A stretch of DNA of 64,000 nucleotides, from positions 1-64,000 of the forward strand of contig JACOSV010000018.1 of the NCBI GenBank assembly GCA_016178725.1, in the 5' to 3' direction. Below the pieces are notes generated by a model. The model made no database searches. It was not told the DNA's origin and saw nothing but the letters and a program-made list of their open reading frames with translations. Both the position numbers and the translations under genes were made by a program. The DNA comes from Candidatus Eiseniibacteriota bacterium (lineage in GTDB: Bacteria; Eisenbacteria; RBG-16-71-46). Positions 1 to 13,770 of this stretch are shown here, piece by piece (the first letter of the stretch is position 1; the number at the start of each line of letters is the position of its first letter).

Positions 1-198
1 GTGTGCAACGCCGCCGGCAACGCACTCGCGATCATGCCGCACCCGGAGCGGGCGCAGGACCTCGGCGCGCTGCCGCCGGCGATCGCCGGCGCGTGGGGCG
101 AGGCGCGGCGCGAGGCGCTGGCGCGCGGCGAGCGCGACGCGCCCGGACCGGGGCTCACGCTCTTCACCGGCCTCAAGCGCCACCTCGAGGAGGCCTGA
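1..198 (+). CDS. purQ: Phosphoribosylformylglycinamidine synthase subunit PurQ (C-terminal fragment)
   Basis: This is the last 65 codons of the glutamine amidotransferase subunit of FGAM synthase, cut by the window edge. PurQ supplies ammonia from glutamine to PurL in step 4 of purine synthesis. The visible part carries the PurQ C-terminal signature GNALAIMPHPER, whose His belongs to the Cys-His-Glu triad, and a C-terminal stretch (LTLFTGLKRHLEEA) typical of the family end. The catalytic Cys lies upstream of the window. Its TGA overlaps the ATG of the next gene, and purF follows, so the identification is backed by context. Confidence 0.9.
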   Translation: MCNAAGNALAIMPHPERAQDLGALPPAIAGAWGEARREALARGERDAPGPGLTLFTGLKRHLEEA

Positions 199-779
199 TG
201 GCGCGCAAGCGCGCGGCGGCGGCGCATCCGGGGACGGTGCAGGCGTGGATCGAGCGTGCGGCGGCGGACCCCGAGGCGGTCTCGGCGTTCGCCGTGATCC
301 GCGCGCGGCTCGCGGCCGGCGCGCGGCTCGCGGCACTCCGCAGGCTGCGGATCATCGAGGTGCGCGGGGCGCTGCCCGCGGCGGACGAGGTGCGCGCGCT
401 GTTGCACCGCTCGAGTCAGTTCTACAATCCGCACAGCGAACGCTGCCACGTGCGCGTGGCGGACGGCGACGCGGCGCCGATCGAGCCCGGCGAGCACGCG
501 CTGCTCGTGACCGAGCGGGGCGACGAACGGCGGCCGGGCGCCGAGCGATGGTGGCGGCACGAGACCGGCGCGGCGGTCGAGGTGCGCGAAGGCGTGGCGT
601 GGCTGATACGCTTCGATCTCGCGGGCGCGAAGGCGCGGGCGGCGGTGGAATCGCTGGCGGTGCTGCGCGACCGGAAGACCGGACTGCTGTGCAATCCGCA
701 CGCGCAGGACGTGGCGTTCGCGGAGGGAGCGATCCCGATGCCGTGGATCGGGGCCGCGAACGCGGGAGGAGCGGGATGA
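198..779 (+). CDS. Conserved hypothetical protein inside the pur operon
   Basis: A 193-residue protein of no family I recognise. The ATG overlaps the purQ stop (ATGA) and its own TGA overlaps the purF ATG, so it is translationally coupled on both sides, which suggests a role tied to purine synthesis. It has no signal peptide or membrane segment. Two segments look alike: RALLHRSSQFYNPHSERCHV near residues 64-83 and LAVLRDRKTGLLCNPHAQDV near residues 153-172. Both share an L-L/V-x(n)-NPH-x(2-3) pattern, which hints at an internal duplication. It is too long and dissimilar to be PurS. No function is claimed. Confidence 0.75.
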   Translation: MARKRAAAAHPGTVQAWIERAAADPEAVSAFAVIRARLAAGARLAALRRLRIIEVRGALPAADEVRALLHRSSQFYNPHSERCHVRVADGDAAPIEPGEHALLVTERGDERRPGAERWWRHETGAAVEVREGVAWLIRFDLAGAKARAAVESLAVLRDRKTGLLCNPHAQDVAFAEGAIPMPWIGAANAGGAG

Positions 780-2215
780 ACGGCTGGAGCCCCGACAAGA
801 CCTGGCGCGAGGAATGCGGCGTCTTCGCCGCGGTCGGCATCCCGCGCGCCGCCGAGACCGTGGGCCTCGGGCTCCACGCGCTGCAGCATCGCGGCCAGGA
901 GTCCACCGGCATCGTCTCGTGCGACGAGCGTGGCGATTTCCACACGCACAAGGGCATCGGCCTGGTCTCGGACGTCTACGACGACGCGCTGCTCGCCTCG
1001 CTCCCGGGCGCCCTCGCGATCGGGCACAACCGCTACTCGACGACCGGCAGCCTGACGCTCGAGAACACGCAACCGCTGCGCGTCGTCTACCGCGGCGGTC
1101 CGCTGGCGCTCGCCCACAACGGGAATCTCGTGAACGCGCGCGAGCTGCGCCGCGGGCTCGAGGGCTCGGGCTCGATCTTCCAGACCACGCTCGACACCGA
1201 GATCTTCCTGCACCTGATCGCGCTCTCCGGAGCCGAGGACGTCGAGGAGGCGTTGATCGAGGCGGCGAAGCAGGTGCGCGGCGCGTACTCGATGGTGGTG
1301 CTGACGCGCGAGGCGGTGCTGGCGCTCCGCGATCCGCACGGGTTCCGCCCGTTGTGCATCGGGCGGCTCGGCGACGGCTACGTCGTCGCGAGCGAGACGT
1401 GCGCGCTCGATCTGGTCGCCGCGGATTTCGTGCGCGACGTGGCCCCCGGCGAGCTCGTGCGGCTCGATCCGCAGGGGATGCGCGCGCGCCAGGCGCTGCC
1501 GGAGGCCGATCCGCCCCGCCACTGCGTGTTCGAGCACATCTACTTCTCGCGTCCCGACAGCCGGGTGTTCGGCGACACGGTGGACCGCGTGCGGCGCCGG
1601 ATCGGCCACCGCCTCGCCGACGAACATCCGGTCGAGGCCGACGTGGTGATCGCCGTGCCCGACTCGAGCAACTCGATCGCGCTCGGCTACAGCGAGCGGT
1701 CCGGCATCCGCTTCGAGCTCGGGCTCATCCGCAACCACTACGTCGGGCGCACGTTCATCCAGCCCCACCAGGGCGAGCGCGATTCCACCGTGCGGGTCAA
1801 GTTCAACCCGGTGCGCGAGGTGCTCGCGGGCCAGCGCATCGTGCTCGTCGACGACTCGATCGTGCGCGGCACGACGTCGCGCAAGCTGGTGCGCATGTTG
1901 CGACGGAACGGCGCCAAGGAAGTGCACTTCCGAGTCGGCTCGCCGCCGGTGACGCATCCGTGCTTCTACGGGATCGACACGCCGAGCCGCCGCGAGCTGA
2001 TCGGGGCGCTCAAGTCCACGGAGGAGATCCGCGACTTCCTCGGCGCGGATTCGCTCGGCTACCTCTCGCTCGAGGGGCTGCTCGCCTGCGAGCGCGAGCC
2101 GGCGCGCTTCTGCAGCGCATGCTTCACCGGACGCTATCCGGTGGCGGTGGACGCGGAGACCGACAAGCTCGCGCTGGAGCGGCTGCATCGCGAATCCGCC
2201 GCGGGCGCGGGCTGA
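776..2215 (+). CDS. purF: Amidophosphoribosyltransferase PurF
   Basis: Catalyses the first committed step of purine synthesis, PRPP + glutamine to 5-phosphoribosylamine. The 479-residue protein starts with a 13-residue propeptide followed by the N-terminal nucleophile Cys14 (ECGVFA). The class II amidotransferase domain fills about residues 14-240 (HRGQESTG, GHNRYST motifs). The phosphoribosyltransferase domain has the PRPP loop VLVDDSIVRGTT near residue 360. Cysteines in HCVFEHIYF, HPCFYGID and CSACFTGRYP match the four ligands of the [4Fe-4S] cluster in the Bacillus-type enzyme, so this is probably an oxygen-sensitive, propeptide-processed form. The start is fixed by the ATGA overlap with the gene before it. 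Confidence 0.97.
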   Translation: MNGWSPDKTWREECGVFAAVGIPRAAETVGLGLHALQHRGQESTGIVSCDERGDFHTHKGIGLVSDVYDDALLASLPGALAIGHNRYSTTGSLTLENTQPLRVVYRGGPLALAHNGNLVNARELRRGLEGSGSIFQTTLDTEIFLHLIALSGAEDVEEALIEAAKQVRGAYSMVVLTREAVLALRDPHGFRPLCIGRLGDGYVVASETCALDLVAADFVRDVAPGELVRLDPQGMRARQALPEADPPRHCVFEHIYFSRPDSRVFGDTVDRVRRRIGHRLADEHPVEADVVIAVPDSSNSIALGYSERSGIRFELGLIRNHYVGRTFIQPHQGERDSTVRVKFNPVREVLAGQRIVLVDDSIVRGTTSRKLVRMLRRNGAKEVHFRVGSPPVTHPCFYGIDTPSRRELIGALKSTEEIRDFLGADSLGYLSLEGLLACEREPARFCSACFTGRYPVAVDAETDKLALERLHRESAAGAG

Positions 2216-2223
2216 TCCGCGCC

Positions 2224-3264
2224 GTGCGGGTGTTCCGGCGCGCCGCGCCCGCCGCGGCCGCCGTCTCGATCCTCGTCGCGACGGCGGCGGCCGCCACACG
2301 GCCCGCGCCACGCGCATTCGCCGCATCATCGGCTGCGCCGCGGCTGCGCATGATCTCGATCGCCGCGTACGACACGCTCGGCCTCGCCGGGGCGGGGGCG
2401 TGGTCGCCGCGCGGGGCGCGGCTCGCGCTGATCGGACCGGAGGATCGCGTCTACGTCGTGGACGCCGAGCATGCGGAACGCGGACCGCGTCGCGTGTGCG
2501 CCCCGGCGGGGCCGGTGCGCTGGGTCTCGTGGTCGCCGGACGGGACGTGGCTCTCGCTCACCGCCGGACCGGATTCGGATCAGGTGGCGCTCGCGATGCC
2601 TGCCGAGGGCGGCGCCGCCGACACGCTGCTGCGTCACGCCGCGATCCGTGCGTCCGCGTGGGGACGGGACGGCCGGATCTATTGCTGGATCGGCGCCCAT
2701 CGCCGCGCGCTCGATCCGCCCGCGCGATGGACCGGAGCCGGCGGCGCGTCCGCGCCGCCGGCGATCGAGGTCACCGATTCGCTCGAGGTCCGGCTGCGGA
2801 GCTGGAATCCCGGCCCGGGCGAAGAGCTGCTGCTCACCGGCGTGACCGTGACGATCCGGATCGATCGCGACCATCCCGTGACGGTGCGCCCGATGGACGT
2901 GCTGCCCGACGGATCGCGGGCGCTGATCGGGCTCGCGCGCGACAGCACGGCGCGCTGGCTGCTGGTGGACGGCGACGGCCGCACGCGGCTCGATCTGCGC
3001 CACGCCGGCCTCGCGTTCCAGCCGACCGGGATCGGCGGCGGCGGCGCGTGGGTCGCGGGGTTCACCGGGCGCTGGCTCGGCGGAGCGTGGCGGGACGCGC
3101 GCATCGTGATCGCGGACGGGGCGGGGCGCTGGACGGCGCCGATCGCGGGAGCCGCGTCGGGGCTCGGTCCCCAGTGCGCGCGTGCGGGCGGGTTTATCGC
3201 GTTCCTCGAGCCGATCTCGGGGGCGACACGCGTGGGCCGCATCGTCGCCGGCGCCGCGCCTTGA
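2224..3264 (+). CDS. Secreted beta-propeller-like protein of unknown function
   Basis: A 346-residue protein starting at GTG, 8 bases after the purF stop. The first 25-30 residues (basic, then AAPAAAAVSILVATAAAA) look like a Sec signal peptide, so it is probably periplasmic or secreted. The body has recurring blade-like units: AWSPRGARLALIG, VSWSPDGTWLSLTAG and AWGRDGRIYCWIG. The W-S-P-D/R-G pattern is typical of TolB/WD40-like (PD40) propeller blades. No catalytic motif is evident. Its TGA lies inside the first unit of a 28-bp tandem repeat, so its 3' end may have been reshaped by repeat expansion. It may be cotranscribed with purF but has no obvious purine role. Confidence 0.7.
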   Translation: MRVFRRAAPAAAAVSILVATAAAATRPAPRAFAASSAAPRLRMISIAAYDTLGLAGAGAWSPRGARLALIGPEDRVYVVDAEHAERGPRRVCAPAGPVRWVSWSPDGTWLSLTAGPDSDQVALAMPAEGGAADTLLRHAAIRASAWGRDGRIYCWIGAHRRALDPPARWTGAGGASAPPAIEVTDSLEVRLRSWNPGPGEELLLTGVTVTIRIDRDHPVTVRPMDVLPDGSRALIGLARDSTARWLLVDGDGRTRLDLRHAGLAFQPTGIGGGGAWVAGFTGRWLGGAWRDARIVIADGAGRWTAPIAGAASGLGPQCARAGGFIAFLEPISGATRVGRIVAGAAP

Positions 3265-3388
3265 AATTGGTCGCGCCGGTGCCGCGCCTTGAAATTGGTC
3301 GCGCCGGCGCCACGCCTTGAAATTGGTCGCGCCGGCGCCGCGCCTTGAAATTGGTCGCGTCGGGGCCGCGCCTTGAAATTGGTCGCGC
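3247..3388 (+). repeat. 28-bp tandem direct repeat, about five copies
   Basis: The core TTGAAATTGGTCGCG recurs at 3261, 3289, 3317, 3345 and 3373, an exact 28-base period. Four units are complete and the fifth diverges after about 16 bases; a partial unit tail lies at 3247-3260. The GC part of the unit contains the palindrome GCGCCGGCGC. The units abut directly with no spacers. The first copy contains the TGA of the propeller-like gene, and the last supplies the -35 hexamer of the predicted lysS promoter. Confidence 0.95.
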
Positions 3389-3402
3389 GGCGTGCCTAGA
3401 TT
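3373..3402 (+). promoter_or_regulatory. Predicted sigma70-type promoter of lysS
   Basis: TTGAAA at 3373-3378, 18-base spacer, TAGATT at 3397-3402, placing transcription start near 3409. The lysS ATG follows at 3433 with a GGAGG ribosome site at 3424-3428. The -35 box is the start of the fifth 28-bp repeat unit. The four earlier copies have the same TTGAAA but no -10 box at the right distance. Confidence 0.55.
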
Positions 3403-3432
3403 CGCCGTCCCATCCGCCCGCATGGAGGCCGC

Positions 3433-4958
<1,526 letters not shown>

Positions 4959-4962
<4 letters not shown>

Positions 4963-6197
4963 GGCTCCCGTTGTGGATCGCCGCGCGCTACCTGCGCACG
5001 CGGCGGACGAGCGGCTTCATCACCCTGCTCACCGGCATCTCGATCGCCGGCGTCGCGCTCGGCGTCACCGCGCTCCTCACCGTGCTCGCGGTGATGAACG
5101 GTTTCGAGAGCGAGATCCAGACACGCATCGCCGGCACCGACGCGCACGTCGTGCTGCTCGGCGAGAACACCGCCGGGATCCGCGATCCCGACTCGCTCAC
5201 CGCGCGCGCCGCGCGCCAGCCGGGCGTCATCGGCGCCGCGCCGTTCGTCTACGCGAAGGCGATGGTGCTGCGCCACGGCTACGCCGAGGGGCTGGTGGTG
5301 AAGGGCGTGGACCTCGCCGCCGAGCGCGGCGTCACCACCATCGGGCGCAACATGGCGCCGCCGCTCACGGCGATTCCGACCGGCGCGCCCGGCCGGCTGC
5401 CTGGGATCGTGCTCGGCTCCGAGCTCGCGGCACGGATCGGCGCCGCGCTCGGCGACACGGTGTGGCTCGCCTCGCTCGCGGGCGCGGAACGCTCGGCGCT
5501 CGGTTTCGCGCCGAGGCTGCGTCCGTTCGCGATGGCCGGGATCTTCACGTCGGGGCTCTACACCTACGACTCGAGCTTCGGCTTCACCGCACTCCCGAGC
5601 GCGCAGGAGTTCTTCGATCTCGGCGGCGCCGTGACCGGGATCGAGATCAAGCTCGCCGACATGTTCGACGCGCCGCGCATGTCGGACCGAATTCTGAAGT
5701 CGCTCGACGCGCGCGGCGTGCGCGCCAACAACTGGATCGAGCTCAACCGCAACCTCTTCACGTGGATGAAGCTCGAGAAGACCGTGATGTTCGTGATCCT
5801 CGCGCTCATCGTGCTCGTGGCGGCGTTCAACATCGTGAGTACGCTGTTCATGGTGGTGATCGAGAAGCGCCGCGACATCGGCGTGCTCAAGTCGCTCGGC
5901 GCCTCGCGCGGCCTGGTGCTGCGCGTGTTTCTGGTCGAGGGCCTGCTGATCGGCGGGCTCGGCACGGGACTCGGCGCGGCGCTCGGCGGAACGCTGATCG
6001 CCGTGTTGCGGCGCTACCCCTTCGTGCGGCTTCCGGGCGACGTCTACTTCATCGAGCGCCTGCCGGTGCGGCCCGAAGCGGGCGACTTCGCCGCCGTGAT
6101 TCTGGCCGCCTTCGTGTTGTGCCTGGCCGCGGCGTTGTATCCGGCATGGCGGGCCTCGCGGCTCGATCCGGTCGACGCGATCCGCAGGCAGGCTTGA
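4959..6197 (+). CDS. LolC/LolE-type lipoprotein-releasing ABC permease
   Basis: Inner-membrane permease that with LolD extracts outer-membrane lipoproteins from the inner membrane. The 412-residue protein has the MacB/FtsX layout: an N-terminal helix (about residues 15-45, opening WIAARYLRTRRTSGFITLLTG), a large periplasmic domain, and three helices near 274-302, 317-345 and 377-397. It ends in [16 protein letters not shown], typical of the family. Only one permease is present, so the complex may be a homodimer (LolF-like) or have its partner elsewhere. The start is inferred as TTG 4959, overlapping the lysS stop; no ATG or GTG fits the conserved N-terminus. Confidence 0.88.
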
Positions 6198-6205
6198 CAC
6201 TTCGC

Positions 6206-6931
6206 ATGAACGACGGGAGCCAAGTGACGCGGAACGAGACGGTTCAGGGGGAAGCGCCCGCCCTGGCGGCGTCCGGAATCGTGAAGGCGTACGACGCCCC
6301 GGGGGGCCGGCTCGAAGTGCTGAAGGGGCTGGACCTCGAGGTCGCGCGTGGCACGGTCCTGGCAATCCTCGGCATTTCCGGAGCCGGGAAGAGCACGCTC
6401 CTCAACGTTCTCGGCACCCTCGACCGTCCCGACGCGGGATCGGTCGCGGTCGCCGGAACGCGCGTGGACGCGCTCGACGATTCGGCGCTGGCGCGCTTTC
6501 GCGCGCGACGGATCGGATTCGTCTTCCAGTTCCATCACCTGCTGCCCGAGTTCACGGCGGAGGAGAACGTGATGATGCCGCTGCTCATCGCCGGCGCGAT
6601 GCCCGTCGACGCGCGAGCGCGGGCGCGTCGCACGCTCGCCGACGTCGGCCTCGAGGCGCGCTGGGAGCACATGCCGGCCGAGCTCTCGGGGGGCGAGGCG
6701 CAGCGCGTGGCGGTCGCGCGCGCGCTCGCGCCCGAACCCGAGCTGGTGCTCGCCGACGAGCCGTCGGGCAACCTCGATCCTGCTGCGGCGCGACAACTTC
6801 AGGACCTGATCGCGACGCTCGCGCGCGAGCGGCATCAAACGTTTGTCATCGTCACCCACAATGATAGGCTCGCCTCGCTGGCGGACCGTGTCCTGACGCT
6901 CGAGTCCGGGCGTCTCGTCGCCGCCGGCTGA
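6206..6931 (+). CDS. lolD: LolD-type ABC transporter ATP-binding protein
   Basis: ATPase partner of the upstream permease. The 241-residue protein contains Walker A GISGAGKST at residues 56-64, the signature LSGGEAQR near residue 160, Walker B LVLADEPSGNLD near residues 179-190 and the switch His in VTHN. FQFHHLLPEFTAEENVMMP matches the LolD Q-loop region closely. The ATG at 6206 is 9 bases after the permease stop. A TTG at 6194 overlaps that stop in the same way as at the lysS/permease junction and would add four residues, so the exact start is uncertain. Confidence 0.92.
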   Translation: MNDGSQVTRNETVQGEAPALAASGIVKAYDAPGGRLEVLKGLDLEVARGTVLAILGISGAGKSTLLNVLGTLDRPDAGSVAVAGTRVDALDDSALARFRARRIGFVFQFHHLLPEFTAEENVMMPLLIAGAMPVDARARARRTLADVGLEARWEHMPAELSGGEAQRVAVARALAPEPELVLADEPSGNLDPAAARQLQDLIATLARERHQTFVIVTHNDRLASLADRVLTLESGRLVAAG

Positions 6932-6945
6932 AAGGCATATCGCGC

Positions 6946-7476
6946 ATGCTGTGTCAGATCTGCGGAAAGAATCAGGCCACGGTCCACTTCACGGAGATCC
7001 ACGACAACAAGATGTCGGAGATCCACGTGTGCGAGCGCTGCGCCGAGGAGAAAGGGCTGCAGCAGGCATCGCAGGCCAAGCAGAAGTTCGATCTCGCCGA
7101 CAAGATCGCCGAGATGGTGGACAGCGTGACCACGACCGAGGAGGAGCGCGTCGGGCACGTCCAGTGCCCGCGCTGCGGCCTGCTCTACTCGGCGTTCAAG
7201 GGGACCGGGCGGCTCGGTTGCGCGGAGTGCTATCAGGCGTTTCAGTTCCAGCTGCGGCCGCTGCTGCGGCGCATCCACGGCGACACGCGCCACCGCGGCA
7301 AGGCGCCGGCGCGCGACGGCGAGGGCGTGTCGCGTTCGCGTCAGATGCAGCGGCTCCACGACGAGCTGCAGCGCGCGGTCGAGCGCGAGGAGTTCGAGCG
7401 CGCCGCCGAGCTGCGCGACGAGATCCAGACGCTCGAGCGCGAGGACCGCGCCCAGGCGCGCGTGGAGAAGCCGTGA
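6946..7476 (+). CDS. mcsA: McsA-like zinc protein, activator of protein arginine kinase
   Basis: A 176-residue McsA homologue. In Firmicutes McsA binds and activates the arginine kinase McsB, linking it to ClpC. Two zinc-binding pairs are visible: C3/C6 with C29/C32, and C74/C77 with C92/C95 (CPRC and CAEC). The C-terminal part from about residue 135 is a UVR motif (LHDELQRAVEREEFERAAELRDEIQ core), which usually mediates contact with the kinase. It starts 15 bases after lolD and its TGA overlaps the mcsB GTG. No ctsR repressor gene accompanies the set. Confidence 0.88.
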   Translation: MLCQICGKNQATVHFTEIHDNKMSEIHVCERCAEEKGLQQASQAKQKFDLADKIAEMVDSVTTTEEERVGHVQCPRCGLLYSAFKGTGRLGCAECYQAFQFQLRPLLRRIHGDTRHRGKAPARDGEGVSRSRQMQRLHDELQRAVEREEFERAAELRDEIQTLEREDRAQARVEKP

Positions 7477-8582
7477 GCGACGAACGCTCCGCGCCGCTCG
7501 ACGATCTGATCGCCCGGCCGAGCCCGTGGCTCGACGGCACCGGGCCGAAGGCCGATCTCGTCGTCTCGACGCGCGTCCGCCTCGCACGCAACCTGCGCCA
7601 CGTGCCGTTCACCCATCGCGCCCGCGACGAACAGCTGCAGGGCGTGATCGCGAGCGTCACGAACGCGCTGCACCGCGCGCCGTCGTTCGCGTCCGGGTTG
7701 ATGCTGCGCATGAACGAGATGTCGACGGTGGACCGTCAGGTGCTGGTCGAGCGCCACCTCGTCAGCCACGAGCTCGGCGACGGGGCGCGGCCGCGCGGCA
7801 TCTTCATCGCACCGGGCGAGCGGCTGTCGCTGATGATCAACGAAGAGGATCACCTGCGCCTGCAGGCGATGGCGTCCGGCTTCCAGCCCGCCGAGGCCTG
7901 GGCGGCGGCCGACCGCGGCGACGACGAGCTCGGCCAGTCGCTCGACTTCGCGTTCTCGGACGAGATCGGCTACCTGACCTCGTGCCCGACCAACACCGGG
8001 ACCGGGCTGCGCGCGTCCGTGCTGATCCATCTCCCGGCGCTCGTGCTGCTGCAGGAGATCCAGAAGGTGCTCAAGAGCATTATGCAGGTCGGCCTCAACG
8101 TGCGCGGGCTCTACGGCGAGCACAGCGACGTGATGGGCAACCTGTTCCAGGTTTCGAACCAGACGACGCTGGGCCAGAGCGAACGCGAGTCGATCGAGAG
8201 CCTCGAGCGCGTCGCGCGCCAGGTGATCGACACCGAGGAGCGCGCCCGCGAGCGGCTGATCCGCGACGCGCGCGTCCAGACGGAAGACAAGGTATGGCGC
8301 GCGTACGGGATGCTGCGCTACTGCCGCCAGATCTCGGCGCAGGAGGTCATCAACCTGTGCTCGGCGGTGCGCCTCGGCGTCTCGCTCGGCATCCCGGGGC
8401 TCTGCCCGCTCGAGATCGTCAACGAGCTGCTGGTGCTGACCCAGCCCGCGCACCTGCAGCGCGCGAACGGCGGCGAGCTCTCGCTGCCGGAGCGCAACGT
8501 CTACCGCGCGCGGCTGGTGCGCGAGCGCCTCGCCGCCGCCGAGGGCGCCCCGCCGGCGCCGGGGACCGCATCCACCTCCTGA
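7473..8582 (+). CDS. mcsB: Protein arginine kinase McsB
   Basis: Phosphorylates arginine residues and so marks proteins for ClpC-dependent degradation in species where it has been studied. The 369-residue protein is of the guanido-kinase fold, with the ATP-binding STRVRLARN motif near residue 30. It also has INEEDHLRLQ near residues 120-130 and the catalytic-Cys region SCPTNTGTGLRASV near residues 170-183. The C-terminal QTTLGQSE...V-R-Y region is family-typical. Start GTG 7473 overlaps the mcsA stop. It stands in the order mcsA-mcsB-clpC, as in Firmicutes. Confidence 0.92.
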   Translation: MSDERSAPLDDLIARPSPWLDGTGPKADLVVSTRVRLARNLRHVPFTHRARDEQLQGVIASVTNALHRAPSFASGLMLRMNEMSTVDRQVLVERHLVSHELGDGARPRGIFIAPGERLSLMINEEDHLRLQAMASGFQPAEAWAAADRGDDELGQSLDFAFSDEIGYLTSCPTNTGTGLRASVLIHLPALVLLQEIQKVLKSIMQVGLNVRGLYGEHSDVMGNLFQVSNQTTLGQSERESIESLERVARQVIDTEERARERLIRDARVQTEDKVWRAYGMLRYCRQISAQEVINLCSAVRLGVSLGIPGLCPLEIVNELLVLTQPAHLQRANGGELSLPERNVYRARLVRERLAAAEGAPPAPGTASTS

Positions 8583-8744
8583 CGCCGCGGCCGCGCCGGG
8601 TGCCCCCGCACGCCGCCTTGCGCGATCGGGTAGGATGGGATCCAACCATGAAGCCGCACTACGAGTCCGAAGGAACGGGCGGGCGATGCGTCGCGCGGAA
8701 GCGTATGAGCGCGGCGCCGATCGCCGACTGACGGAGCCATCGCC

Positions 8745-11216
<2,472 letters not shown>

Positions 11217-13770
11217 CGCCTCGCTTCTCGTCGCAGCGCTGATCCTCGCCGGGGCGGCAGCAGCCCAGCCGCCGCCCTTGGGCAGCGATCGCGTGCCTTC
11301 GCACGCCAAAGGCGTGGCCGCGCAGGACACCACGATCGCCGATCCGGCGAAGCCGGTGGACGCCGCGATCCAACCGTTCCACGCCTCGCCCGCCGGCACG
11401 CCCGTGCCGCTTCCCGCCGCCGCCGCCGACAGCGACACCGTCGCAGCGGAAGACCTCGTGCGGATCGTCGGGCGGGTCTCGGTCCAGGGCAATGTGTCGA
11501 CCGACAGCCTGCGCATCCTGCGCTCGTTCGAGGTGCCGAGCGGCATGCGCTACTCGCCCGAGGCGGTACGGCGCGGCATCCGCAAGCTCTACGCCCTCGG
11601 GATCTTCGACGACATGTCGGTGGATCAGGTGCCGCGCGACACGGTGATGGACATCGTCATCCACGTGGTCGAGCGCCCGCGGGTGACCCGGATCGAGTTC
11701 ACCGGGAACAAGAAGAAGGACAAGGACGAGCTCGAGAAGAAGCTCTCCATGCACGTCGGCGAGCCGCACTCGGCCGTCGTGGTGCAGGCGCAGATCGATT
11801 CGCTGCTCAAGTTCTACCGTGACGACGGGTACTCGCAGGCGAAGATCGAGGCGGTGAGCGACACGGCGGCCGGCGGCCGCCTCGTGCGGTTCGTGATCTC
11901 GGAAGGCGAGAAGGTGAAGATCACGCGCATCCGCTTCGAGGGCGCGACGGCGTTCCCCGAGAAGAAGCTGCGCAAGGCGCTCAAGACCAAGCAGAAGGGA
12001 TTCTTCGGCGGCGGCGACGTCAATGACGAGCACTTCGCCGAGGACCAGACCAAGCTCGAGGCCTGGTACCGCGACCACGGCTACCGCGATGCGCGCGTCA
12101 CCGGGCACCGGCTCGAGCCGGGGAACACGCCCAGGCACCTGACGATGATCTGGACGGTGGAGGAGGGGCCGCGGTATGTCGTCGGCAAGGTGACGTGGTC
12201 CGGGAACAGCGTGCTGCCGGCGGCGGCGGTGCAGCGGTACTGGCAGCCGAAGCCGGGCGAGGTCTACAGCCACGCGCGGATCGAGAAGGCGCAGGGCGAC
12301 GCCTACGCCGACTACGCGGAGCAGGGTCATCTCTACGTCGCGGTCGACCCGCGCGAGACGGTGCGCGACTCGGCGGTCGACATCGCGTTCAACGTGACGG
12401 AGGGGCCGCCGTCGAACGTGCGCATGGTGCTGATCTCGGGCAACAAGGCGACGCGCGAGAAGGTGATCCGCCGCGAGCTCAAGGTGCGCGAAGGCGACCG
12501 TTTCCGGCGCTCGGCGCTGGTGCGCAGCCAGGGCGACCTCATGCGCCTCGGCTTCTTCGAGGAGGTGCTGCCCGACTTCACGCCCGCGGACAGCAACGAC
12601 GTCGACATCACGTTCAAGGTCAAGGAGAAGACGGTCGGCACCGCCTCGGCCGGGGCGGGCTACACCGCCACCGACGGCATCACGGGGTTCATCGAGCTCG
12701 GCCACAACAACGTGCTCGGCAACGGCCAGAGCGTGCAGCTCCATCTCGAGCGCGGCTCGCGGCGCAGCGACTACTCCTTGAGCTTCACGGAGCCGTGGTT
12801 CCACGACACGCCGACGCTGCTCGGCTTTTCGGTCTTCAGCTACCGGCACGAGGTCGCGACCAGCACCACCGACATCACCGGCAACTACCGCGAGAAGCGC
12901 GTCGGCGGATCGGTGCAGATCGGTCGTCCGCTGCCGTTGCCCGACTACTCGCGCGGCTCGCTCTCGTACAGCCTCGAGGACGTCGAGATCGATTCGCTCA
13001 CCACGCTCGATCTCGCCACGCGCGTCGCGCTCGGCGGCATCCAGTTCGGCAAGGAGCAGCTCACGAGCAGTCTGACCGGCACGTTCCTGCGTAACACCGC
13101 CGATCATCCGCTCTATCCGACGCACGGCAGCAAGCTGTCGCTGACGTCGGACTTCGCGGGCGGCCCGTTCGGCGGCTCGGTGAACTTCCACAAGCACCGG
13201 TTCGAGGAACGCGTCTACGTGCCCTCGCTGCTCAAGGGCGTCACGACCATGTTCCGGGCGCGCATCGGCCTGCTCGGCACCTACACGGGACAGTTCTCGG
13301 CGGTGCCGGCGTACGAACGGTTCCGCCTCGGCGGCGGCACCACGCCGGATCCGCTGCGCGGCTACGACGACTACATGGTCGTGCCGTCGAAGTTCATCCA
13401 GGACGTGATCACCGGGAAGCGGTTCGACCACATCGTCGTGGTCGCGCCCGGGGACACCGACACCGTCTACGTCAACACCACGCAGCGCGTGCGCTATCCC
13501 GGCGGGCGGTTCATGATCCTCACGACGTTCGAGCAGCAGTTTCCGATTGTCAATCCGCTCCACGCTGTGCTGTTCTTCGATGCGGGAAACACGTGGGACC
13601 AGTGGAGGGAGATCCACCCCCTCGACCTCAAGATGGGCGCCGGCATTGGCTTCCGCATGGAGATCCCGTTGCTCGGCATCGTCGGCTTCGATTACGGCTA
13701 CGGGTTCAATCGCGACGACCGACCACGGGCCGTCGGCCACTTCCTGATCGGCCAGACGTCCTTCTAGCGC

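Noticed and set aside
2400..3320. Alternative frame over the propeller-like gene running into the repeats
   Set aside because: It is Arg-rich with no fold signature, whereas the chosen frame has a signal peptide and blade motifs.
3247..3388. The 28-bp repeats as a CRISPR array
   Set aside because: The units abut directly with no spacers, there are no cas genes, and the last copy merges into a promoter.
6194..6199. TTGACA as a promoter for lolD
   Set aside because: No -10 box 16-19 bases downstream, and it overlaps the stop of the upstream coupled gene.
8583..8744. Promoter, CtsR box or CIRCE element ahead of clpC
   Set aside because: A TAGGAT at 8631 has no matching -35 and no inverted repeat of the expected kind is seen.
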